NCBI GenBank assembly: GCA_009869945.1
Contig: WIXG01000004.1
Location: forward strand, 372,001-436,000
Length of the DNA: 64,000 bases
Origin: Mesaphorura yosii
Taxonomy: Eukaryota > Arthropoda > Collembola > Poduromorpha > Tullbergiidae
Direction of reading: 5' to 3'
How positions within the stretch are numbered: the first letter of the stretch is position 1; each line of letters starts with the position of its first letter. The notes below the pieces were generated by a model, which was not told the DNA's origin, searched no databases, and worked only from the letters and a program-made list of their open reading frames with translations. The position numbers and the translations under genes are program-made. Shown here one piece after another: positions 1 to 13,200 of this stretch.

Positions 1-1221
1 ATGGAGTAGGAAGACATCGATTCGACCAAGGAGCGCAAAATTAAAACTGTGGCATATGGACGCAAATTTCACTACTGCGGCGCTCGAGAGTAAACACGGT
101 CATAGCAAAGACTATTCAACGCACGTCATTCATGTCGCCGTACACATTGCATTTGCATCGTAATGCAGCAGCGCATTGGCGCATTGTCTCTCGCACTGGG
201 GTTTTCTATTCTAATTTTTGTCTATTGTTATTAATAATAACCATGTCAAGTTGAAATCCCTTCGCATTCCAATTCATTGTGTGGATTTCATCACTCGTCA
301 AACAGCCTTACCACACACCGTCACAAAATGCACTCGCTCGCTCGCGCTGCAGAATAATGGCTAACTGTAATATGAATATGAAATCCATGTCAACCTACTC
401 TCGCCTAGCATAATTAACTTTTAGTCGTGACCACAAAGAACAAGACGGTGGAATACGAACGCACTGAGACTGCATTGAGCAGAAAATACAAAATGCTCCT
501 GTGCTATTTTCGAGAGTGGGTTACACACGCATGGCTACTGAAATACATGTTAAATGCTGAATCTGCGCTTTCAATTTTTTGCAGCATGTAAATTCCTAGA
601 ATCTGAGGCATTCGAAGTTCAAAGTAATTACAAGTTTCGAATTTCTCCCCCACAAAAATCAATATCGTCCTCCAGAACACCCTTGCAACCTGTAACGCAT
701 TATGCTTTCTTCGTAAAGACGCCCCATCTCCTCCTTGGCGACGCTGAAGGCTGAAGAAAGATAATTATCTTGCTCTTTTGTAGAAGGAAGATGTATTGAC
801 AACTCTGCCATTATCCGGAAGCTGCTGCGGTCGCCTGTTGCTTGCCTTGCCAGCCTTCCATTGGCTTTACCTCCCACGCACGTCAGCTCTTTCACTTCTT
901 TTGCTTGCGCATTTGCACACATAATGGGTTAAAATTCAACTTTATCCTTTTTACATTTCCCAAGAGCATTTCTGATTTGTCTAAAAGACAGCACACCTTT
1001 TCCATTACTTCTCTAGTGATTATTCTGAGAACCATAGGTAAAGAAACGTGGGACGATTAAAGAAATTGAAAGCATATGTTTCGTGTCCAGTATAAAGCAA
1101 AGTAAGCTATGATTGCAATTTAGCAGCAGAAGTTTTGATGTGAGCATTAAATTATTGGTTACTGTTTCCAGATTGGGCTAAAGGTTCTTCCACCAATTAC
1201 GAATTGCGATGCGACACTTAC
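1..1221 (-). other. Intron of the FNDC3-like gene (runs out of the window)
   Basis: This stretch follows the strong donor at 1222/1221 of the second FNDC3-like exon and has no recognisable next exon. A minus-strand ATG frame of 87 codons (659-922) is the only open reading of note; it has no family resemblance that I can see. Nothing else is supported here. Confidence 0.45.
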
Positions 1222-4200
1222 CATATTCGATATTGACAAGATGCGGCGCGTAGGCCCCATCTTGAGGGCTCATGTACGTGTAGGATTCGTGTCCCGGAGC
1301 CGGCGCGTAGTAAGTACACTCGTTGCCCGCGTAGGCTGGCCCATAGGCCGGATGGTACTCGCAGGACAACATATGCGGCGGAGATGAGGTATTGTTGTGT
1401 TGTGGCACTGGGCTGTAGATCACTTCCTGACTACTAGGATGCGCAGGGCTCATTTCCCCTGCTGTCGATACCATTGTATTCAACATTTATGTGATTAGGA
1501 GTGGAAAATAAACGAAGGAAACTATAACTCTGTTGGACGAGTACAAAATGAAAACTCTGAGATGAAATTAATTGGCAGCTACAGAAAAGTGAGTAATTAG
1601 CTCAAATGCTCTTCCAGATTCAGTTTTTGCGAAGGCAGTTTACTTGTACGAGAAGGAAGAAGCGTTAAGGCAATAAATAGAAGAAGGTTGCGTATCGTTC
1701 TGTGTAAGATTCTGGGTAGATTCTAGATAGAAGAGAGGTGAGCTGAGGTAGATTTTGTTGTACGTGGAAGTTCAGTCAATGTGGATTTCAGGAGGACCCG
1801 TTATCAGACTTTTCGGACAATTTCCGTAAAAGAAACCTATTTGAGATTCAGATTTGTTTCTCTGCGACTCTAAGTTGACTTGGAATTTTTGGCAAAACGT
1901 AAACGTGGACTAAGTAAGTGGAAACTTGTAGGATTGTATCTTTATGCGTAATGTGCCTGTGAAGGACAAAATAGAAATCGACTTTTTATTAGGAGGTTCG
2001 GATTTTGATTGAACAGCGAGCCTTCTCTCGTAATATTTTATACCCTTGGATTTCTTGTTAACTTTTTCGTGTGTCTACACGAGGCGACAGACGAAGCCAA
2101 TGAGGCCAGAGCAATGTGCAACAGTGCGAAATGGTAAAAGACAATTAGCAATAAAATCAAAAATAGAATTCCGACAGTTGCAAACTCTTCCGCGGTGGTA
2201 TACCAGCACAACTTCTTCTCGGTACCGAGCTTCGAATTTGAACCCACATAAATTCTGCTTCAGCGACTCGACGGGGCAATTTCAGAATTATATGCAGCAA
2301 ATGTATAATTTTAATATTTTAATGGTTCTACGACCAATACGAGAGACGAATTTCAGAGCTCGTGCATTGTTGTCTGCACGAGCAGAGGTTTCCTGAGGTA
2401 ATAAAACCGAGTAAGGTTCAATTAATTTAAACTGAATTGAATTCACTTGAAGAAACCATGCTAAAATAACATCCGAAATGTTCAGTACGTTGCCTTTTGG
2501 ATTTTACGACTTGTTTCGTCTCGTAGGTTGGTGAAATCCCCTGACAGACAATTATTTCGAAAATCATAGCCAACCCTTAAAAGGAAGATCATGAGAACCA
2601 CGTCGTAAACGAGGCTCACATCGCGTTGCAGATTTGCATAAACTTCATTTCGATACATTTCATGAAATGTGAATACTGAATTAGAATTCATGAATTCGTT
2701 CTTGACAATTAATTTTCAAGCTGTACTTTGGTTGTAAAGTGTGATCTTAATGCGTTGGGAAACGGTTGGATGACAGTATGAATTAAACTCAAATCTGCAC
2801 GCAAGAATAACTTCCTTACATGTACAACGCGCAATGTCGCGACTGAGTACGACTCAGTGAGATCAAATAAATAAAAAATATTTCACGAGGAAGTTCAGTT
2901 AAAATGTTCGATTATTCCAAGGCGAGCTGAACTGAATTAACATATAAGATAAATTCTGTGCTGTGTATTCTTTGCTCTTGAGCAGATTCGCTGCATCCGG
3001 TGGAAGACACTAGTCTTTCCAAGAGCACACTAGCAGTGGATGAAGTTACACCACAGTGGCCGTGGAGGAGGAAAGGAAAGAGAATGAAATCTCTTCACTT
3101 CTGCAAAAACAGGAAATGATTGTTGATTTGCCTCGTATTTTAGTTAATTTCAGTCCTAACAGAACGCACGAGCAACTTAATTATTTATTTCCAAACTCTA
3201 ATGCAGGTTGCATAATGTCAATGGGATGGAAAAGGACAGCAAATTGAATGCGACGATCAGGAGAAATGACCTTTCGTGAAGTTTGTAGGACATGAAACAA
3301 TTGACTCCCTTCAAACGCTACCGAATATAAAATTCATTTTAAATTCAATTGTAAAGTTCGCAGAATGTTGCAGAATGAAGTTGTTCAAATGCATGCACGT
3401 TTAATTCGTATTATTAGCGTGTAATGTGTATCGGACACCGTTTACGCGTATCGCCAGGAGCGAGCAAAAGTCAGATGACAAACACAAAAAGTTGATTGTA
3501 CAATGTCGTCGAGGTCATTGCTGAGATTCTCTTTACACCACGTTTAAATAATGTATTTAGGGTCCGTAGCATATTATTAAGCCAACTATGAGTTTTGTAA
3601 TGACCAGTAATTCGAGTCAAGAGTCAGTCCGCCATTGCGTGAAAAGAGTCTTCCTCTCTTCTCTTGCTTAATACTATGAAAGACTTTCATGTACAGGACA
3701 TACACATATAATTTCTAGTGTCAACTACCTAATAATGCTATAAATGATTACACATTTCTCTCATTCATCCTTCTGCATTACTGCTTGACTGTTTAACTTG
3801 ACAACACTTGAACAAGCTATTAGCTTCGTTCTTGCTTGCTGACTTTGGTTGCAGAATTCTTGGTACCGAAGTGATGTAATAAGAGGGCTGGGTGAGTTAG
3901 TTCAGCAGTACTGCCTAGCTCTGACTCTGGCTGCCGAACAGCAGCTAAGTTCCAATTCATGACAGACCTTCAAAACTCTGATTAAGTCATGAGAATCAAG
4001 AGTGCTGGAACAGCTTGGAGAAAAGAGTGAATGAAATTTCTGGTTGAGCAATTCATTTTTCATAATATTTACAAGCTGCATGTAATAAGTTCCAAGGAGA
4101 TCCTAACCAACTTTGAGTTCTGAGAGTTTAAGCACTGCTGAATCGCCGCTTTTGAGATTGTGCTTCATCTTTGAAACGCGAACAAGGAATTATCATTATC

Positions 4201-7200
4201 AATAAAAACGTCAATCTTTGAATAGATTCGAACAGGATGGCATTCTGAAAACCGCAATTTCAGCACTGCTTCATTGTAGAGAAGGCAAGTTTTCAACTGA
4301 ATTTCAACAGGATTCCGGCAAACAAATTCACGAGAAGTTGCTCAACTTCAGATGATCATTTTTGCAGTAGAAATTGAAGCATGCATGCAATGTCGTGAAC
4401 TGTCGGGTGGGCAGGCACACAGAAACCAGATTTCGTATTAACACATTAACGTGAAAAGTCTTGACGACGACGTTGACCATTAAATGAGATGAGATGGACA
4501 CCAGCCAGTGCCCAAGGCTAAATGACTGAAGCCAAAGCCAAAGTTTTGGCTACAAGATGCCCCGTGCATTCTGCACAAGTGAGACTGAACCAGCATTAAC
4601 CTTCCTAGTCGTTTTGCCTTAAGGACAAGCCAGTGTTACCAAGTGCGTATTACCTGAGCCTCAGTACTTTTACAGCCTTCGACAATTACTATTCCCATTA
4701 AGTTAAGGTACGAATCGAACAAGGCCGAAAGCTGCTGACTGCAAGATGCAATGGAAAATTAATTCCTTTGCATATGATTCTGTGCGAGAATCAAAGAGAA
4801 ACCAACTCAGCCACGAGTAAACTACGTCGTTCATTCATTTTCATATCCCAAACCAAATTACTCCCCCTTTCGTAAATTCCGTTCTATTATGTGAGTAGCC
4901 TACTTTTCAAATCTCAACAGCATCAGCCGCCACACGAGCCAAGCACAGCTGCACAGCGAAGTGTGTAAGACTGAGTTTATGGTATCGCATCGTCGCAACA
5001 ATGCAGCGAAGAAAAGAGCGAATATTACATTCCCGGAAGTAAGAGTAACACCAAACCAAAAACTACTTACTACGACGAGAACGACTGCACTCAACAAACC
5101 ACCATCGCCATCATCACCAGCCACAGCCATCTTAGACTTACAATTATAATTGCAGTTCTGCGTCGCATTAATGGCGTTAATAATACGAGTATCATATCGG
5201 CATTATTTTTAAAGCGTTACTGACTGGGCTTTTCTTCTTGTAATGCCACCATGGCTAAAATATATCGCTAATGTCTATTCTCGTTTTATTATTACGAAAT
5301 GCTGTGCTCTTTTGCAATAATTTTGCTACTGCTGTCTCGAAAGTCTCAAAGAGTGATGAAAAAATGGAGTGAAAATGATCTGTCAGATACGACCCGCACA
5401 ACGGTTGGTATTTAGCACAGATCAGAAGCTTGCTTTTGTGGTTGTATCGGTGCTGAATTGTGAGCCATGCACAACTCAAAAAGCAGAGAATAGCGTAGAC
5501 AAGCGCAATGTTTGATGCATTGTTGCAATTTATAACGTGTCTCTTTTTTGCAACGGGAATTTCGCGAGCTAAAATTAAATCCTTTCGACTCTGCAGTTTG
5601 AAGTGTGGCAGCGCATAACCCAAAATGCAGCTGCGTTGTAGTGTGTAGCATGCGCTCAGGTGGTAATGGTAATAAAATTCGTACATTGTACCTAGCGGGA
5701 ATACTCAACTTCATCTGTGTCTCAGCGCCTCAAGGCTATTTGTTGGAAAAATACACTCAACTCGGCTGCAGCTCGCATGATGGTAATAATAATTTATATA
5801 AAATATAAAACATGCTTGGCCACTCACGCGTCAAATCAACCTTTATAGAATTCATCAACTCAAAATTCATTGTCCTTTCGCAAAGACTCGCTTGCTGCTG
5901 CAGATGTTGCTATTCTGTTAGACAACCCATTTACACTAGTAATTTCTGAATGATGCCTCACACGTCTGCGTTTGACTGCCTGCAATGGGTTTCTTAAACT
6001 TGACATCACAAATCTCCTTAAGTACAGAGTCAAGTTCATGCATTGTGTACATTTTTGGCAGAGTCATAAACCCAGGCTCGATGACATTGATACGCACACG
6101 GAAATTGGTCTAGAATCAAGCTTGTACACCAAAAATCATGCAAAATAGACACTAGAAAGTCAAGATAATGCTAAATGCGACCAAGATGGAATATGGGACT
6201 GAAGTGATAGGAATCGAAACTAAAAGAGAGGAGATTCTGAGATAAGGAATTCTGACACGAAGTCGAAAGTTCCTTCAATCGTCGTTGAGAGTCCATGTGA
6301 ACAGCGTCAAGCAGTAATTTCAATTAAATGTGAACTTACTCAGCTACGCTACAGACCATGCTCAAAAAATGACGCATCGAACAGTCAATTATGATACAAG
6401 TTGTGTTAACGCGTGTTGAGTGGAAATACGCATAAAATATGTACAATATTGAGCAACACTACAACAAAATAAAATGCAGAGACAATAAAAGGCATTATTT
6501 GTTCACAACCTCAATTTGCTACCTCGATTCTCAACAGTCACGGCAATACAATGTTGCATTGTTTGACGCAGAAACATATTAACGATGGAAACTTAAATGC
6601 GTTCATTATCAGCATCAACTTTAACGTGAAATGACATCAAGTCAAATTGTAGCACCTTTCACTTGGAATTCTTTCAAACTCGAACGGTAAAGTGAAACTT
6701 TGCAGCAGCAGCAATTACAGTCGACAATGTCGCTGAGACAAAAGCAGAGCAGCACAATGACGGCATTCTAGTGAAGGAATGTACCTCTTGACTTTTGTAC
6801 CACCTAGACCCGCGCAGTAGTCGGTTTGTTCAATGAATGCTACCAAACTGATCAAAATTCAAGTATTAACGAACTGGTAATTTTTAAAAATTACGTGGTG
6901 GATTCCATTATACGACGGTATTTAGCAAAATCAACTTCAGTGACTCAAGTTGCAATTGTCATTCCTCACTCCTATCGCAAGTAATTCTTTAGTTTTATTA
7001 TTTGGATTGAATCTGAAGAAGTGAAAGTTAAAATCTCAATTATGAATTGAACTTTTATTATTTGCATAAATGATTGGCTCAAAGTCTGCTGCAGTAAAGT
7101 AATCATTAATTATCGATCATTAGTTCCTCATAATAATAATTATATAATGCGGAGTTCCGCGTAAAGACTTTACCTGAACCAAGTGTTTAAGAATGCGTTA

Positions 7201-10200
7201 ATGTTAATAGCAAAGCTCAGCTCAGATTAAAAGAATTTTTATCATATTCGAGAGGCCGTACTGTAGCAAATTAAGAACACGATCTAGCCCAATATTGGTC
7301 ATCAGTATTATCTACAATTCATTGATGCACGACCTTTGTACATCGAATCCTTGTCAGTGCTTTGAAATTTCTCAGAACTGCAATAAAGTTGTTTATCTTT
7401 AAAAATACAGGCATTTGAGATCACGCCTCAGGATTCTGTTTCGAATTTAGTTTGAGCGCAACATGATGATATCATAAATTATCGCAATGACACAAATTAA
7501 GAATGGAAAATTAGTCTCCTTTTCACCAGAACCAATTACTAAGGTCCAAAGACGAAGAGATCTAGAGAGGTTTCAAAATTCACGACGCACATTTGAATTA
7601 GTTAAATCTTTGAATTTGATTCAGGCGCCCATCTCCCTAACACTCTAACGTGATATTTAGAAAGTAAGATACTACCTCACTTGATGCACAATTGAGCCCT
7701 TGCGCACTCATCTATTCTCAATTACGTGTGATCATTATAATGATAAATTCACGAGCCTAAATTCTAGTCATTTCTCATTCCTGCCATGATTATTGGAACA
7801 AATGACAACGACATTCAAGTATGCTCAGAAAATAGACGGAGACATGTCCAGCTTCTAATTTTGAGGATTAAGCTGGGACTTGAAATTTCTTGTGCCTTTC
7901 ACTCTGAAAGAGAAATGAATCCATGCTTCCATGCAACCACGCAGCCCATCGACATACATTTGGATCTGCATTCTAATTTCAAATCATTTGCTCAGCTGCT
8001 GAAAATGAAATGAGCATTACGCCTCATTCAAACAAGTTGGACGTTTGAACGCAGTGAACAGCATGATCTCCAGTTTTCAATTTATCTCAGCACTTATGAA
8101 TTTTGACTCCCTTAATCTCTTAACCGCTCGCATGCTAATAACATGACTCATGTTTTATTTAGAAATTTTCCATTTAACAATTACAATTATCACATGACGC
8201 AAGTACAACACATAACATAGCACGATGAATCGAAGTGGGATACTCGTGAGCCAGAAGTCTAAAACAAGGTCTTTTTGATTCCGATCAATTAATGTCATTC
8301 TGTTGTATATTTAAATAGCTGCAGCAATGCTCTTGAACTTCTTTAATACAGCCGTCTGCTTGCATGCTTTTCAACCAATTCCCGGGTGACTTCTTGTTCA
8401 TGAATCTCAAACAGGAAATCAAAGTCGTTAACGCGACATTGAATAAGTTTGCCGCTTTGTCATTCCGACCCGAACGAGAACCCGGGACTTCCACGTGCCT
8501 ACGCATTTCGAGAAGATAACACAGACACGGAACATCCTGAATGTAAACAATACGCGGACAAACTGTTCGAGGACGTATCTGATTGGACAAAAGTCAAGTC
8601 GTAATTTCCTTGAATTGTTAGAAATTCTTTGCACAGAATGTAGACAAAGTTACGTAACCCAAAAGACGAAAGTAATAAAAAGTGTCTTAAAATGTGAGGC
8701 TACTGCACATTTCGTTTTTCCATTTATTCTCGCTGGCGCAGGCTGTCCAACCTCCAAATTTGTCATACAATCCGTCTTGTTGAAATCCTGTTTATATTTA
8801 AGACCTCTGGGTGCATTTAAGGTTAATTATCCGTATCCTTATCCTCACACTACTCTCTTAATGAACAAAGAACTGAACAAGCCCCGCACACCCAACTACA
8901 AAGATCTCGAAGGCAGTTCCAAACAAGTCTTTCATCGCATTGGTGTGCCTTATGAAACTTGATCTTCAGTAAACAAATCGAGTATGCATTGTTAATGCAT
9001 GAAATCCTGTATCGTGCCTTGCTATGCCGTGCAGTTCGTTTTTGGATATCCGCCTTAAAGGCATACTGTACTTTACTGCTCTGCAGTCACACAGATAAAG
9101 GAAAGAGCTCCTTATCCCTCGGGGACAATAACGCACAAATGTGACCAGGTCCTTATCTGCCCCAATGACCAAGGGCCTTTGTAATAATTTCATTTTCAAT
9201 TAAGACAGGCAATATCATAATATCAGGAGGCACTTTCAAACGACTAAACCCTTGCCGAAGCCGAAACCGTCAAAGCCAAAGGCAAAGGCTTTGACGCTCT
9301 GTCTCTGTCGCAGCGATGTTTACAACAGCAATGGAACAGTCGGAATGTCACCGTGATTAGCTTTTGGTATTTCCATTTAGCTTCGTTAACCTTGGATATC
9401 ACGGTTGCATAGCAAGTAATTAACCTCTAATTGAACCCTTTCGTGTAGCATGGTACAAGCGCAGATAAGCAGCATTCGTCATTGTCCTCACGTAATGATC
9501 GAGGACCGAGGTCTGGTATGTCATGCGAGTGTAATGCAGACATGAGGCATATTTTACGGAGCCAAGTCTTCACTCTCTTGTGCAAATTGCATATAAGCTT
9601 TTATTTTTGGACCAAACCTTGCTTCTCTCGATGATGTTAATCCGACTGACTCTCTCGTCGCCTGTCGCTATAAACATTTCTCGTCTACAAGAGAGTATCA
9701 TGATACAGTCTAACCTTACTCCAATTCAAAGAGGATCTACCGACGCCCGACTGACTGAAGTTGGCCGACTAACTTTTAACCTAATTCTGATTCGAAAACA
9801 TTGAGAGCGAAAAGAAAGACATTCGGCGATGTTTCTCGCACGCTTTTCTTTGACATGAAGCAACTCCCCAATTACTGAAACTCAAGGGGCGACATTTACG
9901 ATCTCGAGATAATTTATCATATTTTGCCCATGCACTTTTACTTAAATTCTGTTCCCTCAAATCATTACTCTCTAATTTTATGGTATTGGCCATAATTAAA
10001 CCTCCAGCAACCATTCACATAATGTCACATAAACGCCGACAAACCGGAACCTGCGCTCGGATGTATTTTTATAATTTTGGAATGTCGCACGTCTAGCGGA
10101 GTGTCTAGGCTGAATATTGTCTCTCCGCACCATGAACTCAGCCTGTGTTTTAATGAACTTCGAGGATGCTTTTTACCTAGTTTTGTCTGCCAACGAAATT

Positions 10201-13200
10201 GGACCATGACTCCGAGCTCAAGCTGTGTACATTGTGCTGGCTGACTCACTTTTTATTTATGGCAGAATCGTAACACTAATAATAATGGTAATCGCACAGC
10301 TCATCCCGACACCCATTTAGAATCATATCATTATATCCCAGTTTCGAATTATGGGGCGCTGGTTAGCCAGCATACTTCATCTGTCAAATCCGTCGTCAGA
10401 AGACAATGCCAAGAAAAAAGAATCTCATGCATTACATTTCTTCTTCGATCATTACAACATACTTCATCTCTGTTTTCTTGCATGTTATTATTTGTTTCGC
10501 ACATGCCTTACGTGCTTTATGAATATTTTAATGTGCAAAAGCGGCTGGTAAAGAGCAAAGAGGGAGAGGAGAAACAAATGGTGGCGAATGTCAGAAACAG
10601 ACACGCGCTGGCTAACCCAAAGGAGGCTGGGAACGTGCCGCCGTATGAATACTCAACGTCTGAAAAACACATCACATTTGAAAAAATATGTTTGGCTTTC
10701 TTCCGCGGTGTCTGAGTTTTAGAAACTCGAAAAGAGCATCAAAACAGCACACCGAGCAACACGTGTGGATATAAGCAAGCGTGAGATGATGTGTGCGCCT
10801 TGGAACCTAATACATCACTTTGCCGACGAAGAGGTTCAAGTTTACCATACAAAACCCTAACTTACTCGTACTTTACTGGCTCGGCATATTTGTCAGACTG
10901 CACACTTTGTACCATTGCGCGCGGTTGTTTTGCAAAGCATCCGATAAATGAACGGATAATCACCTAATAAATTAGTGGTGAAGCTCAAAATATTTCTGTC
11001 ATCAAACTCAAGTCCGATCCCACTTTATCCCTTGCATTATGAAATTATTTTGTCTTTACGCATACTTATTATTCCTATTTATAAAACAATTTATGCATAT
11101 GAGTGTGAATAATGCACGAAACATCTGAACATTTCAATTAATAATCCTTTCACCTCTCTCTCACGAGCCCGAGACGCATATGCTCATTGTTACTCGTGTG
11201 CAGTGCATAACAGAGCAACAGCAGCGGCCGCAGACATTTACAGGGTCACGTAAATCACGCAGGTAAAGGGTGAATGAAACAAAGGCCAAATTATGAAAAT
11301 GAAAATTGTTGCATTATTTAATCATAATGTGCACGTTAAATAGTCGAGGCGCAAAACAAAAGGTACCACCGCTCGATTAAATCTGAGCATGACCTTTGAG
11401 GTCCAGGTACCCTCAAACGCATTCCATCTTAATCTCAAAGCAAATACTGAATACTCGCTGCATGGAAAATGCCTCGTGTGCACTGCACGTTGTGCCTCGC
11501 CTGTATTGGGAAAACCCAAAGTCACCGTACATTTGAATCTTGAAAGATTTTACTTTCTTGAATACGCAGTCCGTCTTTGATATAATCCCTGAATTACCTT
11601 CATTGCTAATTTCCAAGAATCCAAGGTATAGAATTTACGACGAGGGCGAGAATCAAAAGACTTTTGTTACCTATTGATGTGGATTTGGATTGGAATTATA
11701 AATAAATTTTGAATTTCGTAAACAGAATCCGGAATTGTATCACGAGTGAAGGCGGACTTCTTAATTCACAATCACAGACTTCAAATGCCTTCTGATTCCC
11801 CAAATTCCCAATTTATTTAACCATTCACGAGTCCGCAGGCATTCGACGCGTCAGAAATGTAAGACTTTCTATTTGTGTCGCTTTCATTCGAACATGCGCT
11901 CCACATTATCGTGTCTGGTGTTTTCGAGTGGCGAACTGATAACACTTTTCAGATGTATACAAATGCTGACACTTTTTATCGTCGATCCGAAATCTCTTTG
12001 TTCCGTTCCATACACAACTAACAGGCCAAAAGTACAAGGCACAATTTCTTTCGTCACAATCTCAGAATCACAATATTGCCACTGCGTGCTTTCCAAGGCG
12101 AATCACTTGCTTCACACTTGTTGAATTGTCATTTCCTATTCCAGGAGCAGGTATGCGCTACGTGCGAGATGGTATCAGGAGCTCACAGACAGACTGCACT
12201 CGGATGCAGAAAGGGGTTTTAATTCGGCAAACCATAAACAAACGACAAACCAAAAAAATGTGAAGGCTTGAGCTTAGAATGCAACTAACCAGCCTACGTA
12301 CGTGTCTCAAACAGTCTCAACTATTTTCTTCTCGTACTCGTGTGTTACTTCTCGAAGCGGAGTGGAAACAGAGACCTCCCAACGAAAGTCAAGCCCTGCA
12401 TTATTGTACCAATGAATCAGTATGCTGTGAGCTACAATACCATCACACCAGTTCGTATTTAGCTGTAGCTTTTAGTTAGCTGTGCTGTGTTGGTATCTGC
12501 ATAAACCTGTAATGAGTCGAGTCGCTGAGTATATAACAGAATTCTTCTGGGATGCGTGTGCTTGGTTGCATTGCATCGCATGAGATTTTTTAGGGATGCT
12601 GATTATTGTATATACAAATCCAAAGAGTTGAAGTACAGCAAGGCGTATGCATACAAGTTTATTGGAATACGAAGATTTGGATTTGGAGAGAACAACTTCT
12701 CTCTTTCGTCCTCTTGGTTCACTCACCCTTAGCTATGCTATGCCATGCCAAGCCTATCTCGTATCTCTCCTGCTTGTATTATTTATTAGTTAGTGTGCAT
12801 TAACAGGAGTCTGGCTATACACTCACATGGTGCTGGCTATATCCGCATGATATAAAAAGAGTCTGTCTTGCCTTTTCAAAAGAATCATCATAATCGTATA
12901 AAATATATTCAAGGGTTGGTTAGTTTGATACGCGAGATACCCAGCACAGTTAATACAACATGATACGGCGAAGCTGCCCTGCACTGGCAGAAAGAGAGAG
13001 GAAAGGAATTCTCATACAACTTTTTTTTTACTTTGAATGATTACATGCATGCTTAATATTATTTTAGATGTGAAACACAATAAAAATTTATTTTATGCAG
13101 CGCAAAGGGTTGAATGGATTGAAAAACTCTTTTTCGCCCGTCGACTCGAATTCGCGCAGTATTCGCTTTATGATTACAATAATGCGAGTCACATGGATTG

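Noticed and set aside
5255-5686. 143-codon ATG frame on the minus strand in the giant intron
   Set aside because: No conserved motif, odd composition, and another frame over the same bases is open too; insufficient support for a gene.
8495-8962. 155-codon plus-strand frame
   Set aside because: Starts only at GTG, has no recognisable domain, and is flanked by plain intronic sequence.
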